Shown: positions 1 through 9,737, counted from the first letter of the stretch. The stretch: DNA of 64,000 nt from UBA6623 sp965217195 (GCA_965217195.1 CBDCHL010000005.1:1612001-1676000); one strand, 5' to 3'. Translations and numbers: made by a program. The notes: generated from the sequence alone by a model not told the origin.

Positions 1-413
1 ATCGGGAGGCGAACCGATTGGCCGGCGGCATCGAGATATTGATAGGAGTGCAGCCGGTTCCGCTCTCGCGAGCGCACATCGATTAAGGTCTCGGCGACCG
101 GATCGAGAACGCGCCGATAGACCTGTCTTTCGTATACCCGGTCGAATACAGCCTGCACTCCGGCGATAACGCCAATCAGAACCACGATGATCGCCAGCCC
201 CCAAAGCCCGACGGCGCTCATGCGAGGCTCGGTGCGGTCGTACCCTATGTCCGCCGCTGCCGGTGTTGTTGTGGACGTTGCCGTTGACACAATCCGTTCC
301 CGAAGGCTCTTATCGTCCGCCGTCGGGTGAATGAGCGGCGGCGATGGGTCGGGAGGCGCGTTATGCTCGTCCACCGCGGAGGCTATATCGCCAGGTGCAA
401 TGGGCTTAGGCAT
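1..413 (-). CDS. Small single-pass membrane protein of the ACIII operon (partial, C-terminus off the window)
   Basis: This reading frame starts at an ATG at 413-411 that overlaps the actF stop codon (TAA at 408-406) and stays open to the left edge, giving at least 137 residues. The first 65 residues are Pro/Thr/Ala-rich and polar. One hydrophobic segment follows at about residues 68-86 (WGLAIIVVLIGVIAG), then an amphipathic stretch with RVLDPVAETLIDVR and LHSYQYLDAAG. A short protein of this shape often sits between actF and the SCO/cytochrome-oxidase genes in acidobacterial ACIII clusters, so a role in assembly or in linking ACIII to the oxidase is possible, but I cannot assign a function. 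Overlap with actF indicates translational coupling. Confidence 0.7.
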   Translation of the reverse strand, partial: MPKPIAPGDIASAVDEHNAPPDPSPPLIHPTADDKSLRERIVSTATSTTTPAAADIGYDRTEPRMSAVGLWGLAIIVVLIGVIAGVQAVFDRVYERQVYRRVLDPVAETLIDVRSRERNRLHSYQYLDAAGQSVRLP

Positions 414-1610
414 TCTTGAACCCCAGTGAGCGCTCGAAGCGCGGATCGCCTACGGGCGTCAAGACACGCCCCCGCAGCCGCGACCAAAAGGCGCATGCGA
501 AGACGCTGCCCACGGCGGCGAGCGTCGTTAGATCCAGCCAATGAAAGTGCGCGCCGTGCGGGTCGAGCGTCGGCATTACGATCCAATACAAGTCGGCGTA
601 ATGCATCGCCAACATCCAGGTCGCCATTCCGGCCAGCCAGGCCGTATTTCGTTTCGCCGCGCGCGGCAGCAGCAGCAAGAAGGGGAACAAGAAATGCCCG
701 AAGACGAGAAGCTGCGTCAGCGGCAGCCACCCTTCTGCCATGCGATGCCGAAACCAGATCGTTCCTCGGGAATATTGCCGTACCAAATGAGCATGTATTG
801 CGAGAAAGCGATGTAGCTCCAAAACACTGTCAGCGCGAAGAGCCATTTCCCGAGATCGTGATAGTGCTCGGCGTGAATGGCTTCCCGCAGAACGCCCAGG
901 CGGCGCAGCCCGAGCGCGATCAGAATGATCGCCGCGATGAACGCCAGTGCGGCTCCGGAGTAGAAATAGATGCCGAAGATCGTCGAGTACCAATGCGGGT
1001 CTAGCGACATCAGCCAGTCAAACGACGCGAAGGTCGCGGTCAGAAACACCACTAACAAGCCGGGCGCGCTCCAGCGCCTCGCCGACCAGGTGTGTTCGAC
1101 GTCTTTCGTCGTGTCCTGGGCTTCGGAATGACCGATCAACTTGCGGGCGAACAGGGTCCAAACGCCGAAGTAGATCGCCGTCCGCAGGTAGAAAAACGGC
1201 TCGTTCAAGTACGGTTGCTTGCCTTGTAGCAGGGCGTCTTTCGCCACCGCCTCGGCGTGCGTCCAGTGATAGAGTTCATGCAGGCCGAACGCCACGGGGA
1301 TGAACAGCACCGCCGCCGGCGCGATCGTCGACATCACGTTTTCCATCAAGCGTCGCATCGTCACGCTCCAGGTGGAGCCTGTGATGTGCTGTACCATCAC
1401 GAAGAACATTGCCCCCAGCGCCGCCGAGACAAAGAAGACGAACGCGACGAGATAGGAAAATGCGAAGCGTTCCGCGTCCGTCGCGTACCCGCCCAGCGAC
1501 GCGCCCCACGCCACCGCACCGATCGCGAGGATCACCGCTCGGCCCCGCCTCCATAGCGCGTCGTCGAGCCGGAGGGACTCTGGATTCACAGTTGGGGTCG
1601 GTTGGTTCAT
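406..1610 (-). CDS. actF: Alternative complex III subunit ActF (NrfD-like quinol:cytochrome c oxidoreductase membrane subunit), frameshifted
   Basis: ActF is a polytopic membrane subunit of alternative complex III, which oxidises quinol and passes electrons to cytochrome c or directly to a terminal oxidase. The N-terminal part reads from 1610 down to about 765 and contains several hydrophobic helices plus the family-like stretch MLIWYGNIPEE. The frame then breaks and stops at 717. Homology continues in the next frame as TIWFRHRMAEGWLPL and runs to the stop at 406, ending DPRFERSLGFKNA. Restoring one base in the GAGGAACGATCTGG stretch (about 762-767; probably AAA reduced to AA) gives about 401 residues, the normal length. 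The break is either a sequencing error or a recent mutation. The gene starts 7 bases after actE and overlaps the next gene. Confidence 0.85.
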
Positions 1611-1617
1611 CGCAGTC

Positions 1618-2346
1618 CTAGAGCACTTCCTTGGTCGGCGCGGTTGTCTCTTCGCCGCCCGTATCGGTGTTCTCGGCGGGCCGCATCATGCCGGGCTCCT
1701 GCGCTTCGGCCGGGCGAATGCGTTCGCGCAATTGCGGCGGCACGTCGTCGCGGGTGCCGTTGACGGCTCTTTGCAGGGCGCGAACGTAGCCCACGACGGC
1801 CCAGCGATCATGCACGGGTATTTGAAAACGATAGCCCGGCATGGAGCGTTTTCCGTGCGATGCGATATGGAACAGTTCGCCGTCGGAGAACTCTTGAATC
1901 CGGGGTTCGGTTAAATCCGTGGCGATCCACGCCGCCCGCATCGCAACCACGCCGCGGCCCGTGCCCGCTCGATCATGGCAGGGCGAACAATAGATGTTGA
2001 AGCGTTCCCGCCCGCGCTTGAGAAGTGCTTTGTTGAGCGGCAAGGGATTGCGACCCACGTAGTGCCCGTCGACGATGCCCCTGTAGAAGGCGTCGTCCTC
2101 CTTGAGACCGCCCCAGGAAACGGTTCCCGCCACCGGGGGGCGGGAGGCGCGGCCGTCGAGGAAGAACGTGCTGCCCTCTTGCGGCTGGTAGTTCAACTGA
2201 TGATCCATGTCGGCGAAAACCTCGACCGGCGTCGAGCGCTTGACGCCGCCGCAAGCACCCAGAACCGCGACCAGGATCACCGGCAACGCCAAGTGGGGCA
2301 GGTCTCCAGGCCTGCCCAATCGCATTCGCTCGCCCATCTCCTTCAT
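1618..2346 (-). CDS. actE: Alternative complex III subunit ActE (monohaem cytochrome c lipoprotein)
   Basis: This 242-residue protein is the mobile-type monohaem cytochrome c subunit of alternative complex III, which relays electrons on the periplasmic face. It has a hydrophobic N-terminus ending in a lipobox (VAVLGACGG), so it is probably a lipid-anchored periplasmic protein. A single haem site, CSPCHDRAG, lies near residue 120, and a likely axial Met is in GKRSMPGYR. The C-terminal tail is Glu/Thr-rich. Its start overlaps the actD stop by four bases, so the genes are translationally coupled. Family and operon position agree fully. Confidence 0.9.
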   Translation of the reverse strand: MKEMGERMRLGRPGDLPHLALPVILVAVLGACGGVKRSTPVEVFADMDHQLNYQPQEGSTFFLDGRASRPPVAGTVSWGGLKEDDAFYRGIVDGHYVGRNPLPLNKALLKRGRERFNIYCSPCHDRAGTGRGVVAMRAAWIATDLTEPRIQEFSDGELFHIASHGKRSMPGYRFQIPVHDRWAVVGYVRALQRAVNGTRDDVPPQLRERIRPAEAQEPGMMRPAENTDTGGEETTAPTKEVL

Positions 2347-2981
2347 GTCTCCACCAACTCCACATCCCGGCCGCCCAAGTCCCTAAGCAGCTCGGGCGTC
2401 GCTTTCTCGTCGAAGCAATCGTCGTTTCTCTCGATCACCAACACGAAACGGTCGTCGGTGACGCCTCGGAAAGCGCCGTAGTCGAAAACCGGGTGGTCGA
2501 GCCGCGGCAACCCGTTCCAAGCGAGCATCCCGAACACCGCCGCGAACGCCGCGAACAACACCAGCAGCTCGAACGTCACCGGAACCGCGAACTCGATGGC
2601 GAAGAAGGGCTTGCCGCCGACGACGAGTGGATAGTCGACGGCGCCGGTCCACCACTGCAGCAGCAGAGCGCTGCCCGCTCCCGTCGCCCCCAGCGCCAGC
2701 ACCAACCACCCCAGCCGCGAGCGGCCCAGCCCCATCGCTTCATCCATACCGTGAACCGGAAAGGGCGTCAGAGTGTCGAATTGCGTATAGCCGCGAGCGC
2801 GTACTTCCCGAACCGCCGCCAGTAGTGCGTCGGGTTCGGCGAACCCGGCCATAGCGGCGTAAATCGGCGGCGGCGGATCAACCGTCTCCTGCTGCACTTC
2901 AGCGCCGACGTCGGTGAAGGGCGTTGCAACGAACGGATTCTCGACGGCGGGGGTTTCGAGGGAGTTCTCGACCGTGCTCAT
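2343..2981 (-). CDS. actD: Alternative complex III subunit ActD (DUF3341 membrane protein)
   Basis: This 212-residue DUF3341 protein is the small integral-membrane subunit of alternative complex III. It has a soluble N-terminal region (PPPPIYAAMAGFAEPDALL, then the YTQFDTLTPFPVHGMDEA segment typical of the family) followed by two transmembrane helices at about residues 93-112 and 130-153. The C-terminal end (RFVLVIERNDDCFD and later) is cytoplasmic or peripheral in known complexes. The start overlaps actC by four bases and the stop overlaps actE by four bases, so it belongs to a tightly coupled operon. Confidence 0.9.
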   Translation of the reverse strand: MSTVENSLETPAVENPFVATPFTDVGAEVQQETVDPPPPIYAAMAGFAEPDALLAAVREVRARGYTQFDTLTPFPVHGMDEAMGLGRSRLGWLVLALGATGAGSALLLQWWTGAVDYPLVVGGKPFFAIEFAVPVTFELLVLFAAFAAVFGMLAWNGLPRLDHPVFDYGAFRGVTDDRFVLVIERNDDCFDEKATPELLRDLGGRDVELVET

Positions 2982-4363
2982 GCCTTACTCTCCTGCCCGG
3001 CGGGAACTTCACCTTCCAAGGCGCCCTTGACCTCCGAAATCGCGATGATCGGCACGAAGCGAACGAACAGCAGAATCAACGTAAGGAACAACCCGAACGT
3101 GCCGGCGAACGTCAGAACGTCAATCATCGTCGGCGTGAAATAGCCCCAACTCGACGGCAGGAAGTCACGGTGCAGCGAAGTCGAGATGATCACGAACCGC
3201 TCGAACCACATGCCAATGTTCACGACGATCGAGATCGCGAACATGATCGGAATGCTCCGTCGAATCCGCTTGAACCAGAAAAGCTGCGGGAACAGAACAT
3301 TGCACGAAATCATCGTCCAATAGGCCCAGGCATAGGGCCCCATAGCGCGGTTCAGGAACACGAACTGCTCGTAGGGGTTGCCCGAATACCAAGCCATGAA
3401 AAACTCGACTCCGTAGGCGTAGCCGACGATCGTTCCGGTGGCCACGATGATCTTGTTCATCTTTTCGAAGTGGTCCATCGTAATCAGGTGCTGCAGGCTG
3501 AAGACCCAGCGCACGATGATCAACAGAGTGACGACCATGGCGAACCCGGAAAAGACCGCTCCGGCGACGAAGTAGGGCGGAAAGATCGTCGTGTGCCAGC
3601 CGGGAATTACCGACACCGCGAAGTCGAAGCTCACAATGCTGTGGACCGACAACACCAACGGCGTCGAAAGGCCGGCCAGCAACAAGTAGGCTTTCTCGTA
3701 ATGGCGCCAGTGGCGGTTCGACCCGCGCCAGCCTAGGCTGAAGAACCCGAAGACGCGCTGCTTCCAGAACGTCTTGGCGCGGTCGCGCATCGTCGCCAAG
3801 TCGGGAATCAACCCGACGTACCAGAACAGCGCCGAAACCATGGCATAGGTGCTGACGGCAAACACGTCCCACAGCAAGGGGCTGCGGAAGTTCGGCCACA
3901 TGTCCATGCTGTTGGGAAGGGGTAAAAGCCAATATGCCCGCCAAACACGCCCCACATGGAACACCGGAAAGATACCGGCGCAACAAACGGCGAACAACGT
4001 CATCGCCTCGGCAAAGCGGTTAATCGAGGTCCGCCAGCGCTGCCGAAACAGAAAGAGAATGGCCGAGATCAGCGTGCCGGCGTGACCGATGCCGACCCAG
4101 AAAACGAAGTTGGTAATCGGCCAGCCCCAATATACCGGCGAGTTGTTGCCCCACACGCCGACGCCGGTGGAGACTTCGTAGCTCAGCATTGCGATCAACA
4201 TCAACGTCATCGCGCCCGAGATCGAAATCGCGATGTACCAATTGCGCGGGGTCTTGTTTTCGGCCACGCCCGCGACCGTGTTGGTGATCTCGGCGCGCGT
4301 GGGCGCTCCCTCGATCAGAGGCGGGCTCACTTGGGCTAGCGGGTTGAGGGCAAGGTCGGCCAT
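2978..4363 (-). CDS. actC: Alternative complex III subunit ActC (NrfD/PsrC-type quinol-binding membrane subunit)
   Basis: ActC is the NrfD-family polytopic membrane subunit that forms the main quinol site of alternative complex III. The 461-residue product has about ten hydrophobic helices starting at residue 42 (NWYIAISISGAMTLML). It carries family segments such as NSPVYWGWPITNFVFWVGIG, HVGRVWRAYW, WGYFTPTMIDVL and GTFGLFLTLILLFVRF. The C-terminus ends in a short polar tail. It lies three bases after actB and overlaps actD. Length and order match acidobacterial ACIII clusters. Confidence 0.93.
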   Translation of the reverse strand: MADLALNPLAQVSPPLIEGAPTRAEITNTVAGVAENKTPRNWYIAISISGAMTLMLIAMLSYEVSTGVGVWGNNSPVYWGWPITNFVFWVGIGHAGTLISAILFLFRQRWRTSINRFAEAMTLFAVCCAGIFPVFHVGRVWRAYWLLPLPNSMDMWPNFRSPLLWDVFAVSTYAMVSALFWYVGLIPDLATMRDRAKTFWKQRVFGFFSLGWRGSNRHWRHYEKAYLLLAGLSTPLVLSVHSIVSFDFAVSVIPGWHTTIFPPYFVAGAVFSGFAMVVTLLIIVRWVFSLQHLITMDHFEKMNKIIVATGTIVGYAYGVEFFMAWYSGNPYEQFVFLNRAMGPYAWAYWTMISCNVLFPQLFWFKRIRRSIPIMFAISIVVNIGMWFERFVIISTSLHRDFLPSSWGYFTPTMIDVLTFAGTFGLFLTLILLFVRFVPIIAISEVKGALEGEVPAGQESKA

Positions 4364-4366
4364 CGC

Positions 4367-7351
4367 CTAGGTCAACTCCGGGTTGGGGTTTCGCAGCTTC
4401 GCCAGGAAAGTCGTGCGCGGTTTCGTATTCAACTCGCCCAGCAGCGCGTAATCGCGGTTTTGTTGCTTCAGCTTGGCGACGCGGCTTTCCGGGTCATTGA
4501 TGTTCCCGAAGACAATCGCTTCCGCCGGGCAGGTTTGTTGGCAAGCCGTCTTGATTTCGCCGTCGGCGACCTCGCGGCCCTCGGCGCGGGCGGCGATTTT
4601 CTTTTCTTGGATGCGCTGCACGCAGTAGGTGCACTTTTCCATCACGCCGCGTACGCGCACGGTGACATTGGGGTTGAAGACCGCCTTTTCGCTTTCTTCG
4701 ATGCCCGCGTGAAAGTCGAGGTAATTGAAACGCCTAACCTTGTAGGGGCAGTTGTTGGCGCAATACCGCGTCCCTACGCAGCGGTTGTAGGTCATGTCGT
4801 TAAGGCCTTCGGGGCTGTGCACGGTGGCCTGCACCGGGCAGACATTTTCACAAGGGGCGTTTTCGCATTGTTGGCAATTGACCGGCTGCGAAACGGCTTC
4901 GGGTTCCTCCGGGTCGCCGGTGTAATAGCGGTCCAGGCGAATCCAGTGCATCTCGCGACCGTTGAGCACTTCCTGTTTGCCGACAACCGGGATGTTGTTT
5001 TCCGATTGGCAGGCGACGAGGCAGCCGTTGCAACCAATGCAGGAATTCAGATCAATCGACATGCCCCACTGATAGCCCTCGTCGTAGGAGTGTTCTTCGT
5101 AAAGCGAAAGCAAGGGCGGGTGCTCGACCGCTTCCTTGGCGAACTCGGGATGCCGGCCATACTCGCCGAGCGTCGCCTCGCGGACCAGCGGACGGCCTTC
5201 CATGCTGTGATGCTCTTGGGTCGAGGCGAAGACATGACGCCGGCCGGTCTTGCGGATGCTCGCGCCCGAGCAGAAGCCCATTCCGGCCGAGGTGCGAATC
5301 GGGTAGGCGTTGTGCCCGACGCCGTTTCCGACTCGCCCAGCCCGCGTACGTCCGTAGCCGAGCGCCAACGAGATTGCGTTGTCGGCATGCCCCGGCTGGA
5401 CCCACACAGGCATCTCGACTGCCGCGCCTGCGACTTCGATGGCGACCACGTCGCCCGTCTCGACGCCCAGCGACTCGGCGGTCGCGGGGCTTACGAGCGC
5501 CGCGTTGTCCCAGGTGAGTTTCGTCATTGGGTCGGGGGCTTCCTGGAGCCAGCCGTTGTTGGCGAAACGCCCGTCCCAGACGCATGAATCGGCGTAGAAG
5601 GCGACCTCAAGCCGGTCGGGCTCCGGAGGCTCCAATGTGCTCACGGCCTGCTTCACCGCCGCGGGATCGATCGAAACCTTTATAACCGGTCGAGCCGAGT
5701 CAGCCAACAGCCCGTCGTGCAGGCAGCGCCGCCAATCTTTTTCCGTTGCCTCCGCTGTTTCCGCCTGCTCCGTGCTGTTTCCCCCGGCAGGGCCACCCCA
5801 CGTCGCTAACCAATGGTTGCGAACAAGGTCGTAGCCTTTGCGGTCCTTGTGCCCCGACACGACGGCGAGAACTTCGATCGCCGACCTGCCGCCGTAAAGC
5901 GGTGCGATCAACGGTTGTTGGAACGTAACCGTGCCGTCATGCGCCCGCCCGTCGCCCCAGGCTTCGAGATCGTGCGCGCGAGGCAGATGCCAGGTCGCGA
6001 GCGCCGCCGTCTCGCTGACGTCGCTTCCCAAGTGGATGCTGACAGGAACCTTGTCCAGGCGCTCGGCGAACTGCAAGTCCGCCGGGGCGTCGTGGGCCGG
6101 GTTACCGCCCAGCATGACCAGCGTCTCGACCTCGCCGCCGGCCATTGTCTTTGTCAATTCCGCAATGCCTCGCGGCCCGCCGATGTCGCCGACCGGGTCG
6201 GTGTAGCTCACTGTTTGGCCAACATTGTCGAGCGCCTCGTTGATCCAATAAACCAGCGCGTGCACGGCCGCCGGCTGCCGAGGGCCCGCGACGACCAGGC
6301 TTCGGCCTCCGAGAAGCTCGAGATCCCGCGCGACCGCGGCGACCCACTTGTCTTGCTTCGAAACCGGGTTGTTGAGGATTTTCAACTCGGCCGGCAGCAG
6401 CTTCAGTTCGCGAGCCAAGGCGACAGCGAGCGCGGCGGTGTCGCCCACCCTCACCCGCAGCCGATGGTCCGCCATCGCACCTGTCATCGTGTATTGCGCC
6501 TCGGCGGCGTAGAGCCGGTTCATCGAGTCGGTTTCGGAGGCGACACGGCGGCGGCGGGAAAACTCCCGCACCGGAATGGTTGTCTCGGAGTCCTGTCCGA
6601 GAAAGTCGCAGTCGAGCGAGACAATGACGTCGGCTTTGCCAAAGTGATGCCGCGCGGCGGCCGGACGGCCGAAGGCGATCCACGCCCCGGCTGTGGGTTC
6701 GCCCGAAACCAACGGTTCGTATTCGACCCAGCGAGCCTTCGGGAACGTTCGCAGTGCCTCGTCCCGCAGGCCCTGCATCGTGGGCGATTGCATCGTTTCG
6801 CTTAAGAACCACAGCCCGTCGCCGTCTCCTTGCGAGCCGAAATGACTTCTCGTGAACGCTTCGAATTCGTCCCAATTCGACGGCCCGCCGTCGTGCAGCA
6901 CGGCTTTCGAGCGGTCGGGATCATAGAGGCCTAATACCGTTGCCTGATCGAAGGCGGAAGCCGCCCCGAAACTCGACGGATGTTTCGGGTTGCCTTCGAT
7001 CTTGGTTGGGCGACCGTCGTTTGATTCCACCAGCAACCCGGTCGAAACGCCCCCCCGCGTCGTGCTCGTCGCGTAATAGACCGCCTTGCCGGGGATGACG
7101 TCCTCGACGCCGCGGCTGAAGGGCATAATGTGTTCCACCGGTCGACGGCAGGCCGTCAAACCCGCCAACCCGAACGACGCCGCCATCAACTTCAGCATCG
7201 ATCGCCGCGACGGCGCCGAAAGCTCCTCGGCGTTTTCGGGAAACTCACGATGCAACCAGCGACGGAAATCATCTCGATCGGCGAGCTGATCGAGGCTGCG
7301 CCAATAGGTCCGCCCGCTGAGCGACTTCGGTTCTTGACTCATCGGTGACAT
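4367..7351 (-). CDS. actB: Alternative complex III subunit ActB (molybdopterin-like plus iron-sulfur protein)
   Basis: ActB is the large electron-transfer subunit of alternative complex III. The 994-residue chain joins a molybdopterin-oxidoreductase-like region, known in ACIII to lack the cofactor, to a ferredoxin-like domain. A twin-arginine signal with RRSMLKLMAASF at residues 49-60 runs into a Cys at 68 (GLTAC), suggesting Tat export and possible lipidation. Cys clusters lie in the last quarter: C771/774/777/781, C826/829/834/838, C858/864/868, C907/910 and C937/941, enough for the four clusters known in the family. It overlaps the end of actA by 13 bases if the first ATG is used; an ATG at 7342 is an alternative start. 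Confidence 0.93.
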   Translation of the reverse strand: MSPMSQEPKSLSGRTYWRSLDQLADRDDFRRWLHREFPENAEELSAPSRRSMLKLMAASFGLAGLTACRRPVEHIMPFSRGVEDVIPGKAVYYATSTTRGGVSTGLLVESNDGRPTKIEGNPKHPSSFGAASAFDQATVLGLYDPDRSKAVLHDGGPSNWDEFEAFTRSHFGSQGDGDGLWFLSETMQSPTMQGLRDEALRTFPKARWVEYEPLVSGEPTAGAWIAFGRPAAARHHFGKADVIVSLDCDFLGQDSETTIPVREFSRRRRVASETDSMNRLYAAEAQYTMTGAMADHRLRVRVGDTAALAVALARELKLLPAELKILNNPVSKQDKWVAAVARDLELLGGRSLVVAGPRQPAAVHALVYWINEALDNVGQTVSYTDPVGDIGGPRGIAELTKTMAGGEVETLVMLGGNPAHDAPADLQFAERLDKVPVSIHLGSDVSETAALATWHLPRAHDLEAWGDGRAHDGTVTFQQPLIAPLYGGRSAIEVLAVVSGHKDRKGYDLVRNHWLATWGGPAGGNSTEQAETAEATEKDWRRCLHDGLLADSARPVIKVSIDPAAVKQAVSTLEPPEPDRLEVAFYADSCVWDGRFANNGWLQEAPDPMTKLTWDNAALVSPATAESLGVETGDVVAIEVAGAAVEMPVWVQPGHADNAISLALGYGRTRAGRVGNGVGHNAYPIRTSAGMGFCSGASIRKTGRRHVFASTQEHHSMEGRPLVREATLGEYGRHPEFAKEAVEHPPLLSLYEEHSYDEGYQWGMSIDLNSCIGCNGCLVACQSENNIPVVGKQEVLNGREMHWIRLDRYYTGDPEEPEAVSQPVNCQQCENAPCENVCPVQATVHSPEGLNDMTYNRCVGTRYCANNCPYKVRRFNYLDFHAGIEESEKAVFNPNVTVRVRGVMEKCTYCVQRIQEKKIAARAEGREVADGEIKTACQQTCPAEAIVFGNINDPESRVAKLKQQNRDYALLGELNTKPRTTFLAKLRNPNPELT

Positions 7352-7986
7352 CCCGAGCAGTGTTGTGGCGGCCGAATGGAGTTCGCCGCCATGATTTCGC
7401 GGCCGATTTCAGCGGCGTCCCGTGGCGGCTGCCAGTCGAGTTGGGTCAGGTATTCGCGCGGACGCAAGTGCGGAGCGGGGTTGCGGTGGCAGTCCAGGCA
7501 CCAGCCCATGCTCAGCGGCGCCACCTGCCGCACTTCCTTCATTTGGTCGATCCGCCCGTGACAACTCACGCAACTCACTCCGGCCGTGAGATGCGCTTGG
7601 TGGTTGAAATAGGCGTATTCGGGAACTTTGTGAACGCGCACCCAAGGAATCGGCTTGTCCGCCGCGAAGCTCTCACGAACCTTGGTCAACAGCTCGCTCC
7701 GTTTGCGAACCCGCTGGTGGCAATTCATACACGTATCGGTTGTCGGGACGGCCGCATGGGCTGCGCGTTCCACGGTGGAATGACAGTAGCGGCAGTCCAT
7801 GCCGAGGTTGCCGGCGTGGAGTTTGTGCGAAAACCGGACCGGCTGTTTCGGCTGGTATCCGGCGTCGGTCGACTCGGGGCTGCCCAGGTGCGCCAACAGT
7901 GAAACGCCGCCGACAACGAGACCCAGGGTCAACGCCAAGCCGATTCGCAAGTTGCGATCCGCGGTTTTCGAAAAGATTCGGCCCAT
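7339..7986 (-). CDS. actA: Alternative complex III subunit ActA (pentahaem cytochrome c)
   Basis: ActA is the multihaem cytochrome c that receives electrons from ActB on the periplasmic side. This 215-residue protein has an N-terminal membrane helix (LRIGLALTLGLVVGGVSLLA, about residues 13-32) and five CxxCH sites: CRYCH, CMNCH, CVSCH, CLDCH and the terminal CSGCH. Extra His residues (FSHKLHAG, YFNHQAHL) are likely distal haem ligands. It is the first gene of the minus-strand operon; the promoter should lie in the 7987-8392 gap, divergent from the MFS gene. Confidence 0.95.
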   Translation of the reverse strand: MGRIFSKTADRNLRIGLALTLGLVVGGVSLLAHLGSPESTDAGYQPKQPVRFSHKLHAGNLGMDCRYCHSTVERAAHAAVPTTDTCMNCHQRVRKRSELLTKVRESFAADKPIPWVRVHKVPEYAYFNHQAHLTAGVSCVSCHGRIDQMKEVRQVAPLSMGWCLDCHRNPAPHLRPREYLTQLDWQPPRDAAEIGREIMAANSIRPPQHCSGCHR

Positions 7987-8392
7987 ATCGCCACTGCCAG
8001 GACAGCTTCTCGGCGCTCAGTGCGCCGTCAACAAACGTTTCGACCGCGAAATGGGCGTTCTTAATCGACACGGGAATAATTGAAAGCGCGGACTTAGGAC
8101 GTATCGTGATGACCGGCAACACGGCCCGCCTGGACGCGGGCACCACTTCGAGACGCTGTTGTTGGGTGTCGCGCTCGCGACGAATTTCGTGGGCGGTGGA
8201 ATTGTCAGTATCATGAGGACCAGCCTTCGGGAATCAGGCCGGGGTGGAGCTCACCCGATCACCGGCCTCGCTTGTTTCCCTCCAGTCTTGTCCCACTCGT
8301 CGTTTGGCCGGTTTCGCCGAAACCGGGACAGGTGTTCCTCCGGCGTAGCCTACGTCCGAGGTTCGTCGCGGGATCCGCGTGTAAATTTCGAA
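7987..8392. other. Divergent intergenic region between actA and the MFS transporter
   Basis: These 406 bases separate two divergent genes and should hold the promoter of the ACIII operon (minus) and that of the MFS gene (plus). The MFS frame stays open upstream to 8159, but the translated stretch is rich in Arg, Ser and Gly and looks non-coding. I see no convincing sigma-70 boxes, operator or small RNA. Confidence 0.5.
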
Positions 8393-9631
8393 ATGAAGAC
8401 TACGGCCGCACCGGAAGCTCTCGTCGTAACGCCGCCCGCGCCCGTGGTCGAGCCCGCGCCGGTAGCCCGCTCGATGCCCGCCCCACTTGCTCGCGGTCGC
8501 TTGGCGCTGCTTTCGCTCGGCCATTGGAGTGTTGATCTCTATTCGAGTGTTACGGGCACGCTGCAACCCCTGTTGGTCGAGCGCTTCGCCCTCTCGTTTG
8601 CGCAGGCCGGCATAGTGGGGGGCACGTTCATGTTCTCGTCGTCGGTCTTGCAGCTGCCTTTCGGACTGCTGGCCGACCGAGTCCACAGCCGTCTGTTCAC
8701 CGCGTTGAGCCCGGCTGTGGCGGGGTTGTTTTTGTCGAGCCTGTTTTGGGCGACCGGCTTTCCCTCTTTGCTGGGACTGGTCTTTCTTGGGGGAATCGCG
8801 GTGGCGGCGTTCCATCCGCTGAGTACGAAGGAAGCCTCGGTCGCGGGCGGATCGCGTAGGGGCCGGTCTGTCGGGATCTTCATTACCTCGGGGACCGTCG
8901 GACTGTCGCTGGGGCCGACCTACTTTTCGATGATCGTCGAGCAGTTCGGCACCATGTCATTGAGCTGGACGGCGATCCCCGGGTTCATCGTCGCTGGAAT
9001 CTTGCTTTGGAAGCTGCCGCAACGGGTGACCGAAGGCGCGTCCTCGAGCGGGGTCGACTACGGGCTCTTAAAGCAGTACTGGAAACCGCTGTCACTGCAT
9101 TACTCGCTCGTCGTGCTGCGGTCGGTGGTGCAGGTGGGCATGGCACAGTTCTTGACGCTCTACCTCTATACCGAGCGTGGTTTCTCGTTTCAGCAAGCGA
9201 GTCTGGGATTGACGGTGTTCTTTCTCAGTGCCGCCACGGGATCGTTCCTCGGTGGCAGCCTGTCCGACCACGTGGGCGGACGTCGAGTCGTGGTGTTTTC
9301 GATGATCGCCGCGGCGCCGTTCTTGGCCCTGTTTGTCGAGACTACGGGATGGCAGTCGATCCTGTGGCTCTATATCGGGGCGACATTCCTGCTGCTCACG
9401 ATTCCCGTCATCGTCGTGATGGCTCAGGACTTGGTTCCCTCGCAAGGCGCGACGGTGAGCGCCCTGATGATGGGCTTTGCCTGGGGCGTGGCGGGAGTTT
9501 TCTGCGGACCGGTGCTGGGTTGGTTCGCCGACCGCGTGGGAATCGAGCCGGTGTTTCGGGTCTTGGCGCTGTTGCCGCTAGCGGGGTTTCTATTGGCCCT
9601 AAAGCTGCCGCGGACCGGTCACAGTGGATAG
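8393..9631 (+). CDS. MFS transporter, fosmidomycin-resistance (Fsr)-like
   Basis: This is a 412-residue major facilitator with about twelve hydrophobic segments. Fsr-like features are LGHWSVDLYSS in the first helix, FGLLADRVHSR in the helix 2-3 loop, and VAAFHPLSTKEASVA, which matches the AFHP signature of Fsr-type exporters. A second loop motif, LSDHVGGRR, lies in the C-terminal half. I chose the ATG at 8393 because the upstream in-frame extension (to 8159) has no membrane or family character. About 45 polar, Pro/Ala-rich residues precede the first helix. Substrate is unknown; export of a small anionic or drug-like molecule is only suggested by family. Confidence 0.85.
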   Translation: MKTTAAPEALVVTPPAPVVEPAPVARSMPAPLARGRLALLSLGHWSVDLYSSVTGTLQPLLVERFALSFAQAGIVGGTFMFSSSVLQLPFGLLADRVHSRLFTALSPAVAGLFLSSLFWATGFPSLLGLVFLGGIAVAAFHPLSTKEASVAGGSRRGRSVGIFITSGTVGLSLGPTYFSMIVEQFGTMSLSWTAIPGFIVAGILLWKLPQRVTEGASSSGVDYGLLKQYWKPLSLHYSLVVLRSVVQVGMAQFLTLYLYTERGFSFQQASLGLTVFFLSAATGSFLGGSLSDHVGGRRVVVFSMIAAAPFLALFVETTGWQSILWLYIGATFLLLTIPVIVVMAQDLVPSQGATVSALMMGFAWGVAGVFCGPVLGWFADRVGIEPVFRVLALLPLAGFLLALKLPRTGHSG

Positions 9632-9667
9632 CCGACCATCGGACCGCATTGCGAGTACTCGAAGCGG

Positions 9668-9690
9668 AGGCGTGGGCGAAGTCCACGCCT
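9668..9690. repeat. Hairpin repeat, GTGGACTTC family, copy 1
   Basis: AGGCGTGG and CCACGCCT form a perfect 8-bp stem around the loop GCGAAGT. It lies between convergent genes. The reverse complement reads GTGGACTTCGCCCAC, related to the copies at 9738 and 25968. It may serve as a bidirectional transcription stop, but no T-run follows. Confidence 0.7.
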
Positions 9691-9737
9691 GCCACGTTCC
9701 AGGTCCGAATCAAACTCCTTTAGAGGTTCGTGCCTGA

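Noticed and set aside
8159..8392. N-terminal extension of the MFS transporter
   Set aside because: No membrane or family character; the ATG at 8393 gives a normal protein.
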